NCBI GenBank assembly: GCA_947627455.1
Contig: CANQWC010000019.1
Location: 1-41,029 of the forward strand
DNA length: 41,029 nt
From: an uncultured Clostridia bacterium
GTDB lineage: Bacteria; Bacillota; Clostridia; Oscillospirales; Ruminococcaceae
Direction of reading: 5' to 3'
Positions 33,707-40,611 of this stretch are shown here, piece after piece (positions within the stretch are counted from its first letter, which is position 1; every line of letters starts with the position of its first letter). The notes below the pieces were generated by a model. The model worked only from the letters and a program-made list of their open reading frames with translations, was not told where the DNA came from and ran no database searches. A program made the position numbers and the translations under genes.

Positions 33707-35697
33707 AAAGACTTTTAGGCTATCTTAAGCCCCACAAGTGGACGATGCTCGCCGCGACGGTGCTTGTTCTGTTTATTATTGTCGTCGAGCTCTACCGCCC
33801 GATAATCATCGGCGACGCCATCGACAACTACATCAACGGCTACTATCAGCCCTATGTCGAAAGCGGCGCGGGCACGTCTGTCTATGACGGCGCGAAGCTT
33901 GAACGCTGCTACGGCGAGCTCTCCGATGAAGCCCTCGCCTCGCCCGAGCCGAAATATTACCAGATTCTTCTTTATGAGGACGAGTATTACATGGCCGAGG
34001 GGCTCACCGCCGCCGAAACGGTCGCACTCCGCGACGCCGAAGCCCCGCTCGTCAAGGAATTCATCGACACCCACACCGACGGCACGCCTTTGGAAAAGCA
34101 GCAGCTCAGACAGCTCAGAAAGTCTGATTTTTCGGGCATTCTCAGCGCGGCGGCGCTCTATCTGACGGTGCTTTTGGCGGGGTTTGTCCTCAACTGGGCC
34201 GACACATGGATTTTGCAGAAAATGGGCCAGAGAATAATCTTCGACATGCGCGCCGAGGTTTACTCTCACATTCAGAGCCTCTCGCTGAATTTCTTCAACA
34301 ACACCCCCGTCGGAAAGCTTGTGACAAGGGTCTCGAACGACACCGAATCTATAAACGAGCTCTTCACGACCATTCTTGTGAGGCTGTTCAAAAACGTCGT
34401 GATGATCTTCGGCTACGCCGTCGTGATGCTCTCAAAGAGCGTCGGCATGACGCTTGTTTCGTTCGCCCTGCTGCCGATAGTCGGCGTTCTGACCTTCTAT
34501 TTCAGATACGTCTCGCGAAAGGCCTACCAAATCACGAGAAACAAGATCACCGAGCTGAACACCTTCCTCTCCGAGCACATCTCGGGCATGAGGCTCATTC
34601 AGATTTTCGCCCGTGAGAAAGAAAAATTCGGCGAGTTTGAAGAGCGCTCCTCGGGGCTTTACAAGGCGAGTTGGCGCGAAATGATGATCTTCGCGATATT
34701 CCGCCCGTCGATATTCCTCGTCTCGATAATCGCAAGAATCATCGTGATCGCGGTCGGCGCATACTTCGTTCTGACCGACAGAATATCCCTCGGCACGCTG
34801 TTTATTTTCATAAGCTATATAAGCTCGTTCTTCGAGCCCATTCAGGAGCTTGCCGAGCAGTTCGGCACTCTCCAGTCGTCGCTTGCGTCGGCAGAAAAGG
34901 TATTCTCCGTCCTCGACGTTGAGCCCGACATAGTAAACGCTCCCGAGCCGAAAGCCCCCGCGATGACGGGAAAAATCGAGTTCAGAAACGTCTGGTTCGC
35001 CTATGAAAAGGACGACTATATCCTCAAGAACGTGAGCTTCACCATCGAGCCCGGCGAAAAGGTCGCCTTTGTAGGCGCAACGGGCGCGGGCAAGACCTCG
35101 ATTCTGAACCTCATCGGCAGATATTTCGACATTCAGAAGGGCGAAATACTCATCGACGGCGTGAACATCAAGGATATCGACACCGACGTCCTCCGCGGCG
35201 CCATCGGTCAGGTTCAGCAGGACGTATTCCTCTTCACGGGCGACATCAAGTCGAATATTTCGCTCGGCAACGATGAAATCGGCATCGACGAGATAAAATC
35301 GGCCTCCGAAACTGTACGCGCCTCAACGTTCATCGAGAAAATGCCCGACGGCTACGATTCCGCCGTCACCGAGCGCGGCTCAACGCTCTCGGCTGGCCAG
35401 CGCCAGCTCATAAGCTTCGCGAGGACTCTCGCCTATAAGCCCTCGATACTTGTTCTTGACGAGGCCACCGCGAACATCGACACCGAGACCGAGGGCCTAA
35501 TCACCGAGGCGCTTGAAAAGCTCATGGAGGGCAGAACGACGATAATGGTCGCCCACCGCCTCTCAACTATCCAGCACGCCGACAAAATCATCGTCATGCA
35601 CCAAGGCCAGATCCACGAAAGCGGCACCCACCAAGAGCTTCTGCACCAAAACGGCCTGTACAAAAAGCTCTACGACCTGCAGCTGGTGGATAAATAA
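33703..35697 (+). CDS. Heterodimeric ABC exporter subunit with intact ATPase site
   Basis: BmrD-like partner of the preceding gene. 664 residues. About 100 hydrophilic residues (roughly 40-140, rich in Glu/Ala/Tyr) separate helices 1 and 2 and should form an exterior domain, as in BmrD-type proteins. The ABC domain has Walker A GATGAGKTS, Q-loop QVQQDVFLFTG, an altered signature LSAGQRQL, and Walker B with the catalytic Glu587 (LVLDEATANID). Intact Glu here and Asp in the partner fit one working and one degenerate site per dimer. Transcribed with the first subunit. Confidence 0.9.
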   Translation: MKRLLGYLKPHKWTMLAATVLVLFIIVVELYRPIIIGDAIDNYINGYYQPYVESGAGTSVYDGAKLERCYGELSDEALASPEPKYYQILLYEDEYYMAEGLTAAETVALRDAEAPLVKEFIDTHTDGTPLEKQQLRQLRKSDFSGILSAAALYLTVLLAGFVLNWADTWILQKMGQRIIFDMRAEVYSHIQSLSLNFFNNTPVGKLVTRVSNDTESINELFTTILVRLFKNVVMIFGYAVVMLSKSVGMTLVSFALLPIVGVLTFYFRYVSRKAYQITRNKITELNTFLSEHISGMRLIQIFAREKEKFGEFEERSSGLYKASWREMMIFAIFRPSIFLVSIIARIIVIAVGAYFVLTDRISLGTLFIFISYISSFFEPIQELAEQFGTLQSSLASAEKVFSVLDVEPDIVNAPEPKAPAMTGKIEFRNVWFAYEKDDYILKNVSFTIEPGEKVAFVGATGAGKTSILNLIGRYFDIQKGEILIDGVNIKDIDTDVLRGAIGQVQQDVFLFTGDIKSNISLGNDEIGIDEIKSASETVRASTFIEKMPDGYDSAVTERGSTLSAGQRQLISFARTLAYKPSILVLDEATANIDTETEGLITEALEKLMEGRTTIMVAHRLSTIQHADKIIVMHQGQIHESGTHQELLHQNGLYKKLYDLQLVDK

Positions 35698-35752
35698 ATT
35701 AAAAAGGTATTCGGCAAATGCCGCTCCCCTCTTGCAAAACTTTAAATTATAT

Positions 35753-35795
35753 AACGAAAAGCAGACGACCACGCCTGCTTTTCGTTTGTTGTTCT
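35753..35795 (+). terminator. Terminator-like hairpin after the exporter genes
   Basis: AACGAAAAGCAG (35753-35764) pairs perfectly over 12 bp with CTGCTTTTCGTT (35775-35786), followed by the T-rich TGTTGTTC. It lies between converging genes. Confidence 0.65.
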
Positions 35796-35859
35796 TCCGC
35801 TCTTTTAGAACAATAATAATATTAACACTTGTATTAACATCGGAAGTCAGGCGCGCCCG

Positions 35860-36450
35860 TCATTCGCTGTAAGCGAGCCACTTGCAGTCGGTCAATTCCA
35901 TGTTGGTGAAGACCGCTTTGAACGACGAATCGCTCGGGCTGCACGCATATATCCCGAAGCTTATTCTGCCGCCGCCCTTGTGAATGTGGCAGATGCGCAT
36001 CTGGCGAAAAACAACCCCGTCGTCGGAACACTCGACACAATAGTCGTCCTCTCTGCGGCTGAAGCGGTACCACATCGACTTGACAGAAGCATCGATCTCG
36101 GCCGTCGCCCAGTCGGAAAACCCGCCGTTAGTGACTACGCTGCCGAGGTGCTGAAAGCGCTCGTTTTCATATTCGATCGAAGCCTTGAGCCAGTTTTCGC
36201 TGTCGAGATACATCACGATGCCGCACTGGTCGAACCGCCGCTTGCTGTCAAACTCGGTCTTCACCGTGAACGAAAAAAATTTTTCATCGGTCTGCATCTG
36301 CAAAACAGGCGCGTTGTCGTTGACAAAGTGATAGTAGGTCCTCTGCCACAAGTCGGTGCGCGGGCTTGTCGTGATCTCGATCCTGCCCTCGGATACCGAA
36401 AAATCCGCGGGCATTCTTGTCCAGCTTAGTTTTGAAACGTCAAATTTCAT
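35860..36450 (-). CDS. DUF1349-family protein (YesU-like beta-sandwich)
   Basis: Function not established. The 196 residues follow the DUF1349 pattern of a concanavalin-like sandwich: DLWQRTYYHFVNDNAPVL, FDQCGIVMYLDSENWLKASIEYEN, SDWATAEI, and GIYACSPSDSSFKAVFTNMEL. Relatives often sit with glycosidases and may bind or act on sugars. No signal peptide is present, so it is cytoplasmic. GGAGG lies 7 nt before the ATG, and it has its own promoter. Confidence 0.8.
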   Translation of the reverse strand: MKFDVSKLSWTRMPADFSVSEGRIEITTSPRTDLWQRTYYHFVNDNAPVLQMQTDEKFFSFTVKTEFDSKRRFDQCGIVMYLDSENWLKASIEYENERFQHLGSVVTNGGFSDWATAEIDASVKSMWYRFSRREDDYCVECSDDGVVFRQMRICHIHKGGGRISFGIYACSPSDSSFKAVFTNMELTDCKWLAYSE

Positions 36451-36479
36451 AGCGAGCCTCCGTAATAATGTTTGGTGAT

Positions 36480-36508
36480 ATTATACACGGTTTTGAGGGG
36501 GAAGTAAA
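36480..36508 (-). promoter_or_regulatory. Promoter of the DUF1349 gene
   Basis: TATAAT (36480-36485) preceded at 17 bp by TTTACT (36503-36508) on the minus strand, about 30 nt before the ATG. The -35 is weak. Confidence 0.5.
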
Positions 36509-36546
36509 GTCAAAAATACCGCCGTCTGCCAAAATCAATGCGTTAG

Positions 36547-37311
36547 TCATGCCTCGGAAGAGGTATCATCAATTTTATCATCAGCTGATTTTTCTTCGCC
36601 TGATACCTTACTGAGCTCGTCCATATACCCTGCGGTGATAATGCCCGCGGGAAGCGCTACTATCGCGATGCCGAAGACTGAAGATACCATCGTCACTATT
36701 CTTCCGACCTCGGTGACGGGGTAGATATCGCCGTAGCCCATTGTTGTAAGCGATACCGTTGCCCAATACACCGCATCGAAAAATGTGTTGAACGAATCGG
36801 GTTCTACGTTAAAGACAATCAGCGCTGAAATCACTATGTAGCCCATCGCAAGCAAAAGCACATACCCAAGGGGTTCTTTCTGCTTTTTGAAGATGTTAAC
36901 AATTATCTGCGCGTTTTTTGAGTATCTGAATAATTTAAACGAGCGGAAAACCCGAAGCGCTCGCAGCATTCTGAATATGCGCAAAATTTTGAAGCCGCGA
37001 TTCAGAATCGCAAGAGACGGAAGAATCGAAACCAAATCTATAATAGCCATTGGCGAAAACGGATATCGCAAGAAAGACAGCGCCGAACGGTTTGAAAACT
37101 TATAGTCCGCAGTCGCCCACCTCAGAAGATAATCCAAGATAAAAATAACGGCGCATACCTTGTCCAAAGCCTCAAAAACAGCGTTCGTCTGCTTGAAAAT
37201 AAGCGGTATCAGGCTTGTGACGATGACCAGCATCATAAAAATATCATAGGCCGAACTCAGCCTGTCATGGCCGTTTGACGCCGAGATAACCTCGTAAATT
37301 CTCTTTCTCAT
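36547..37311 (-). CDS. Voltage-gated potassium channel, six-helix type
   Basis: Forms a tetrameric K+ channel in the cytoplasmic membrane. The 254 residues hold S1-S4 with an Arg/Lys-every-third-residue S4 (RGFKILRIFRMLRALRVFR), a pore helix, and the selectivity filter TTMGYGD, then S6 (GIAIVALPAGIITAGYM). The acidic tail is short, without an RCK or cyclic-nucleotide domain. Six helices plus a charged S4 separate it from simple two-helix channels. The ribosome binding site is weak (GGCGGCG). An inverted repeat AGCCGCA...TGCGGCT lies in the upstream DNA (37337-37363). The upstream gap 37312-37565 otherwise holds a tRNA-type terminator and palindromes. Confidence 0.88.
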   Translation of the reverse strand: MRKRIYEVISASNGHDRLSSAYDIFMMLVIVTSLIPLIFKQTNAVFEALDKVCAVIFILDYLLRWATADYKFSNRSALSFLRYPFSPMAIIDLVSILPSLAILNRGFKILRIFRMLRALRVFRSFKLFRYSKNAQIIVNIFKKQKEPLGYVLLLAMGYIVISALIVFNVEPDSFNTFFDAVYWATVSLTTMGYGDIYPVTEVGRIVTMVSSVFGIAIVALPAGIITAGYMDELSKVSGEEKSADDKIDDTSSEA

Positions 37312-37420
37312 GTTTTCGCCGCCTTGCTATAATTTAAGCCGCAAAACCGATGAGTCTGCGGCTGTTTTATTGTAACAGATACAGGGAGGGAAGTCAAGGG
37401 TAGAGGGGTAAAATGGGGAA

Positions 37421-37444
37421 ATAAAAAAATCCGCCTGAGCGGAT
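37421..37444 (-). terminator. Terminator downstream of the tRNA-Ser remnant
   Basis: On the minus strand ATCCGC-TCAG-GCGGAT is followed by TTTTTTATTT. It probably ended the original tRNA-Ser transcript before the gene was split. Confidence 0.65.
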
Positions 37445-37457
37445 AAAAGGGGCCTCG

Positions 37458-37562
37458 CAAACGCTTGCGTTTGTGGGGAAAAGGAGCGGCAGCCCGTCAG
37501 GCTAAGCCGTGATTTGCAATAGCTTATAAGCAAATCGCGGCAAGCCATAAGGGCTTGCCGCG
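37458..37562. repeat. Cluster of palindromes next to the tRNA-Ser remnant
   Basis: CAAACGC-TT-GCGTTTG (37458-37473), GATTTGC...GCAAATC (37511-37536) containing the perfect palindrome GCTTATAAGC (37522-37531), and an 11-bp stem with ATAAG loop (37536-37562) lie in about 100 bp. No coding potential is seen. Confidence 0.6.
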
Positions 37563-37565
37563 ACG

Positions 37566-37622
37566 TGGCGGAGAGGAAGGGATTCGAACCCTTGTGGCTT
37601 TTGACCAAACGGTTTTCAAGAC
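37566..37622 (-). pseudogene. 3' half of tRNA-Ser(TGA): attachment-site remnant
   Basis: On the minus strand the sequence reads from the anticodon loop CTTGAAA (anticodon TGA) through the 3' anticodon stem ACCGT, a class-II variable arm (TGGT...GCCA), T-arm AAGGG-TTCGAAT-CCCTT, acceptor half CCTCTCC, G and CCA. Everything 5' of the loop fails: only two base pairs of the anticodon stem form, and no D-arm or acceptor 5' strand exists. A 3' tRNA fragment of this extent is the classical duplicated core left when an element integrates into a tRNA gene. The intact gene would lie beyond the right edge. Confidence 0.85.
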
Positions 37623-37703
37623 TTTTCGGTTATTCGGAAGTTAAAGTAAGTTGACCGAAATCAGTTTAAGATAAACAACCCGCAAAACCGCTTGTATAAG
37701 CGC

Positions 37704-37756
37704 TTTGCAAGGTCTGATTATCCGAAAAGCCTTTAAAATCGGGCGTTTGCAAGGTC
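37704..37756. repeat. 11-bp direct repeats beside the attachment fragment
   Basis: TTTGCAAGGTC occurs at 37704-37714 and 37746-37756, 42 bp apart (four helical turns), inside the element and 80-135 bp from the tRNA fragment. Such repeats could be arm-type sites for an integrase or excisionase sites. Confidence 0.5.
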
Positions 37757-37795
37757 GGCTCGAAAACAGCATTTTGGGGGAGAAAAATGCACGTT

Positions 37796-37827
37796 GGAGA
37801 GAAAAAGGAGAGAAAACAGGAGAGAAA
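37796..37827 (+). repeat. Three GGAGAGAAA repeats at one-turn spacing
   Basis: GGAGAGAAA begins at 37796, 37807 and 37819, so the purine-rich units lie on one face of the helix. The last is 47 bp before the start of the next gene. It may be a protein-binding array or leader RNA. No product can be assigned. Confidence 0.45.
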
Positions 37828-37873
37828 GGTGATAACCTTACCATGCTGATTTTAACGATAGGAGTTATCACTT

Positions 37874-38476
37874 ATGAGAGAAAATAAAAGGCTTTTCAAT
37901 CAGCTCCGTTCTGAATATCCCAACGGACTGTCTAAGGAGCAATTTTACAAAATCGCGCATATCAGCAAGGCTACTGCCCGCTATCTTCTTCAAAGCGGCA
38001 AGGTGCCGTGTAAGGACACCGGCAAGAAAACGCGCTGCTATCTGATTCAAATCGAAGATGTGATTTTTTATCTGCAAGACCGCCAGGCACACCCGGACAA
38101 GTATTTGGCGGTTGACGGTTGGTATTCCGAAAACTCAAAAGTTCGGAAGGACTTTATTTCATACCGTCAAGAGCTTCACGGTCTCAGCAAGAAACAGGTC
38201 AAGAAGCTCAAAGAGCATATCGAAACGCAGATAGACGAAGTCGGCGACCTGCTGAACATCAAAATGATCAGCAAGGTCACCGGATACAGTTGCTCTTCAA
38301 TTTGCAGATGGTGCGAAAGCGGGAGACTCCGCTCCTTTAGAATTTCCGGTGCATATAATGTTCCGAAAGAATGGCTCATTGAGTTTTTGACTTCGGAATA
38401 TGCAAGCGAGATTGTGCGGAAGTCAAAGCGGCATCTTGAAATGATAAGGGAGTTTTTGGAGAAAGAAAACAGCTGA
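37874..38476 (+). CDS. Two-domain helix-turn-helix (excisionase-like) DNA-binding protein
   Basis: Probable regulator or recombination directionality factor of the element. The 200 residues contain two MerR/excisionase-type helix-turn-helix units: residues 19-70 (GLSKEQFYKIAHISKATARYL to the EDVIFYLQDR strand-helix) and about 122-175 (LLNIKMISKVTGYSCSSICRW, then VPKEWLIEFL), joined by a basic linker. GGAG lies 9 nt before the ATG. The inverted repeat GTGATAAC (37829-37836) / GTTATCAC (37864-37871) surrounds that region, as an autoregulatory operator or an RNA hairpin masking the start would. No integrase gene is visible in this end of the element. Confidence 0.65.
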   Translation: MRENKRLFNQLRSEYPNGLSKEQFYKIAHISKATARYLLQSGKVPCKDTGKKTRCYLIQIEDVIFYLQDRQAHPDKYLAVDGWYSENSKVRKDFISYRQELHGLSKKQVKKLKEHIETQIDEVGDLLNIKMISKVTGYSCSSICRWCESGRLRSFRISGAYNVPKEWLIEFLTSEYASEIVRKSKRHLEMIREFLEKENS

Positions 38477-38511
38477 AATCGGACAGGATTTTGTCAATTA
38501 TGATAATGTCT

Positions 38512-38793
38512 CTACGCTGCATAAAGTTCAATCTCCCTGTCGATTTCAAGAAGGTCAGTGCTTTGGATAGGACCGTGGATAACGTCTACACTTGTATGAA
38601 GAATATCTTCAAGAGCCTGCGAAAGCTTGGAAAGGGTGATAAGCGTGACAGGCGAACTGAATTCTACTATCAGATCGACGTCGCTTGAGGGCGTTGCTGT
38701 TCCGTTTGCGCGTGAGCCGAAAAGCACGACCCGGCTGATCCGGTATTCATCAACCACTTTCAGAACCGCGTTTTTTATCTCGTCAATGCTCAT
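38512..38793 (-). CDS. MNT-type nucleotidyltransferase (minimal, antitoxin-like)
   Basis: Small polymerase-beta-fold nucleotidyltransferase of the kind that acts as antitoxin (MntA) by adding AMP to a HEPN toxin. The 93 residues carry the GSRANG motif (26-31) and the DxD pair Asp38/Asp40 (SSDVDLIVEF), so it looks catalytically intact. GGAG precedes the ATG at normal spacing. The expected neighbouring HEPN gene is absent: downstream the helix-turn-helix gene converges, and upstream there is only a promoter and the divergent DinJ gene. Confidence 0.85.
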   Translation of the reverse strand: MSIDEIKNAVLKVVDEYRISRVVLFGSRANGTATPSSDVDLIVEFSSPVTLITLSKLSQALEDILHTSVDVIHGPIQSTDLLEIDREIELYAA

Positions 38794-38831
38794 AATATCA
38801 CTCTCCGTTCGTTATATTATTTGCTGTATTT

Positions 38832-38860
38832 ATTATACCATACTGTCAGCGGAATTTCAA
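38832..38860 (-). promoter_or_regulatory. Promoter of the MNT gene
   Basis: TTGAAA (38855-38860), 17 bp, then TATAAT (38832-38837) preceded by TGG on the minus strand. Confidence 0.72.
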
Positions 38861-38909
38861 GTGTAATTTATTCTATTCAGTCACTTATAATATTTTATGC
38901 TTATAACGC

Positions 38910-38938
38910 TTGACATTGTAAACCTAAAAGCGTATAAT
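38910..38938 (+). promoter_or_regulatory. Consensus promoter of the dinJ-yafQ pair
   Basis: TTGACA (38910-38915) and TATAAT (38933-38938) match the sigma-A consensus at all 12 positions with a 17-bp spacer. The start falls at about 38945, on the ribosome binding site. CTTATAA occurs twice just upstream (38884 and 38900) and could serve antitoxin binding. Confidence 0.85.
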
Positions 38939-38959
38939 AAATGCAAAGGAGATGTTACT

Positions 38960-39247
38960 ATGTCCACAACACCTACACAGGTTCGGATCGATTCCGACAT
39001 CAAGAAACAGGCGACGGCGCTTTTTAACAGCTTGGGGCTGGACATGTCTTCGGCGGTTAATCTGTTTTTGCACCAGTGCGTTCTGCGCGGAGGCTTGCCG
39101 TTTGCGGTGGAGATGCCGCAGCAGTATAACGAGGAAACCGTTGCCGCAATGAACGAGTTTTATGCGATGAAAGCTCACCCGGAACAGTATAAGCGATACT
39201 CCTCTTTCAGCGACGCGATAAACGAGGTCTTAGAAGATGACGCTTAA
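38960..39247 (+). CDS. dinJ: RelB/DinJ-family antitoxin
   Basis: DNA-binding antitoxin that neutralises the toxin encoded next. The 95 residues start with the ribbon-helix-helix strand TPTQVRIDSDIKKQATALF, followed by LGLDMSSAVNLFLHQCVLRGGLPF, the RelB/DinJ core. The rest is the toxin-wrapping tail. I use the ATG at 38960 with AAAGGAG 8 nt upstream. The in-frame ATG at 38897 lies upstream of the promoter. It overlaps the toxin gene by 11 nt, the usual translational coupling. Autorepression of the consensus promoter is likely. Confidence 0.9.
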   Translation: MSTTPTQVRIDSDIKKQATALFNSLGLDMSSAVNLFLHQCVLRGGLPFAVEMPQQYNEETVAAMNEFYAMKAHPEQYKRYSSFSDAINEVLEDDA

Positions 39248-39518
39248 TATCGTTCTTTCAAACCAGTTCAAGAAAGATTTAAAGACTGCTGCCAAGCGCG
39301 GATATGACATCGGTTTGCTTGAAACCGTAGTCAACACGCTTGCTGCACAGAAGCCTCTCCCGGAAAAGCACCGTGACCACGCTCTGACAGGAGATTATAT
39401 CGGTTTCCGCGAGTGCCATATCCTGCCCGACTGGCTGCTCATTTACAGAATAGACGGCGACGATTTGATTCTTTTCCTTTCAAGAACCGGCACACATTCA
39501 GATTTGTTTAAAAAGTAA
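39237..39518 (+). CDS. yafQ: YafQ-family mRNA-interferase toxin
   Basis: Ribosome-dependent endoribonuclease of the RelE superfamily. The 93 residues align with Escherichia coli YafQ at its active-site set: His48, His61, Asp65, His87 and Phe91 within RDHALTG, ECHILPDWLLIY and RTGTHSDLF, so the toxin appears functional. It is translated from within the end of dinJ and terminated by a strong hairpin. Its place inside the element suggests stabilisation of that element. Confidence 0.92.
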   Translation: MTLNIVLSNQFKKDLKTAAKRGYDIGLLETVVNTLAAQKPLPEKHRDHALTGDYIGFRECHILPDWLLIYRIDGDDLILFLSRTGTHSDLFKK

Positions 39519-39533
39519 AATTTTATAATTCAT

Positions 39534-39579
39534 AATCCCCGCTCCCCTGCGTTATGCAGAACCCGAGCGGGGATTTTTT
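39534..39579 (+). terminator. Terminator of the toxin-antitoxin operon
   Basis: AATCCCCGCTC (39534-39544) pairs over 11 bp with GAGCGGGGATT (39565-39575), with a small inner stem CTGC/GCAG, followed by TTTTTT. Confidence 0.88.
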
Positions 39580-39603
39580 GTTTCAAGATGACAGGAGGAA
39601 ATT

Positions 39604-40443
39604 ATGGCAGTATTTCGTGTTGAAAAAACAAAAAACTATGCCGTGATGTCAAAGCACCACTTTCAAGACAAGAGTATCTCCCTCAAAGCCAAGGGACTTT
39701 TGTCCGAAATGCTCTCGCTGCCCGAAAGCTGGGACTACACCCTCGCGGGACTTGCGAGCATAAACAAGGAAAGCGTGGACGCCATTCGGACGGCTGTCTG
39801 GGAGCTTGAAAAGGCAGGCTACATAGTCAGACGGCAAGGCAGAGATGAAAAGGGCAAGATGTCGGCTATCGAGTATATCATCTACGAACACCCGCAGTTG
39901 CCAACTCCGATGTCGGAAAACCCGATATTGGAAAATCCAACATCGGATAACCCGACAACGGCAAATCCGTCAGCGGCTCACCCGACAGCGGAAAATCCCA
40001 CGCAATTAAATAATAAACAATCAAATACAAAAGAATTAAGTATTGATTCAATCAATCACCCATCTAAGGGCGATGGGGCAGATGAGATGTCACGCGCAGA
40101 ATTGGAAGATGAAATCAAGGCAAATATCGACTACGACATAATCGTCGAGAACAAGCAGAACGACAAGCGGCAGATTGACGAGATTGTAACTCTCATGCTT
40201 GACGCTATTTGCTCACCCTCTCCGACAGTTCGTATCAACGGCACGGACATTCCAAAAGCGGCAGTCAGGGAACGGTTCTTGCAGCTTGACAGCGAACATA
40301 TCGAGTATGTTATCTTCGCTATGGAGCGGTCGAAACCCGAAATAAGAAACATTCGGGCATATCTGCTGACTGCGCTGTATAACGCTCCCGCGACGATGGA
40401 CAGCTACTACTCCGCGCTCGTCAGCCATGATTTGAATCTGTAA
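39604..40443 (+). CDS. Winged-helix replication/initiator-like protein of a mobile element
   Basis: Resembles helix-turn-helix proteins (DUF6017-type) common in clostridial conjugative elements; exact role unknown. Residues 1-95 form a winged helix of replication-initiator style (LKAKGLLSEMLSLPESWDYTLAGLA, then AGYIVRRQGRDEKGKMSAIEY). Residues 100-135 are a low-complexity stretch of repeated xENPT-like units (SENPILENPTSDNPTTANPS). The C-terminal part (about 165-279) is helical (DEIVTLMLDAICS, IRAYLLTALYNA), as in the DUF6017 proteins. GGAGG precedes the ATG. It follows the toxin terminator by only 24 nt, and no separate promoter is obvious. Confidence 0.7.
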   Translation: MAVFRVEKTKNYAVMSKHHFQDKSISLKAKGLLSEMLSLPESWDYTLAGLASINKESVDAIRTAVWELEKAGYIVRRQGRDEKGKMSAIEYIIYEHPQLPTPMSENPILENPTSDNPTTANPSAAHPTAENPTQLNNKQSNTKELSIDSINHPSKGDGADEMSRAELEDEIKANIDYDIIVENKQNDKRQIDEIVTLMLDAICSPSPTVRINGTDIPKAAVRERFLQLDSEHIEYVIFAMERSKPEIRNIRAYLLTALYNAPATMDSYYSALVSHDLNL

Positions 40444-40519
40444 TTGCCTGTTGTTAAGCGCAAGAATTGAAAATATATTACTGAATAACTTGAAAAATCT
40501 TACGCAAAATAACCGTTGC

Positions 40520-40547
40520 TTGACAAATTGCGATTTTGTGGTATAAT
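40520..40547 (+). promoter_or_regulatory. Promoter of the AAA ATPase gene
   Basis: TTGACA (40520-40525), a 16-bp spacer ending TGG, then TATAAT (40542-40547). The first of three AAATTGCGA repeats overlaps the -35/spacer. Confidence 0.75.
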
Positions 40548-40599
40548 GTATTCAAACAAATTGCGATTATGAGTAATCTGGGCAAAATAGAAATTGCGA
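40523..40599 (+). repeat. Three AAATTGCGA direct repeats at exact 33-bp intervals
   Basis: AAATTGCGA occurs at 40525-40533, 40558-40566 and 40591-40599; the first two share a longer 13-bp core (ACAAATTGCGATT). The 33-bp period is about three helical turns, so all sites face the same side. They span the promoter, start site and leader of the following gene. Confidence 0.75.
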
Positions 40600-40611
40600 C
40601 GGAGGTTCTGA

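Noticed and set aside
37566-37622. Functional tRNA-Ser gene
   Set aside because: The 5' half, including D-arm and acceptor strand, is absent; only two anticodon-stem pairs can form.
37796-37827. Start of a CRISPR array
   Set aside because: Units are 9 bp with 2-3 bp between them and no spacers. No Cas gene and no CRISPR-like repeat was found anywhere in the window.
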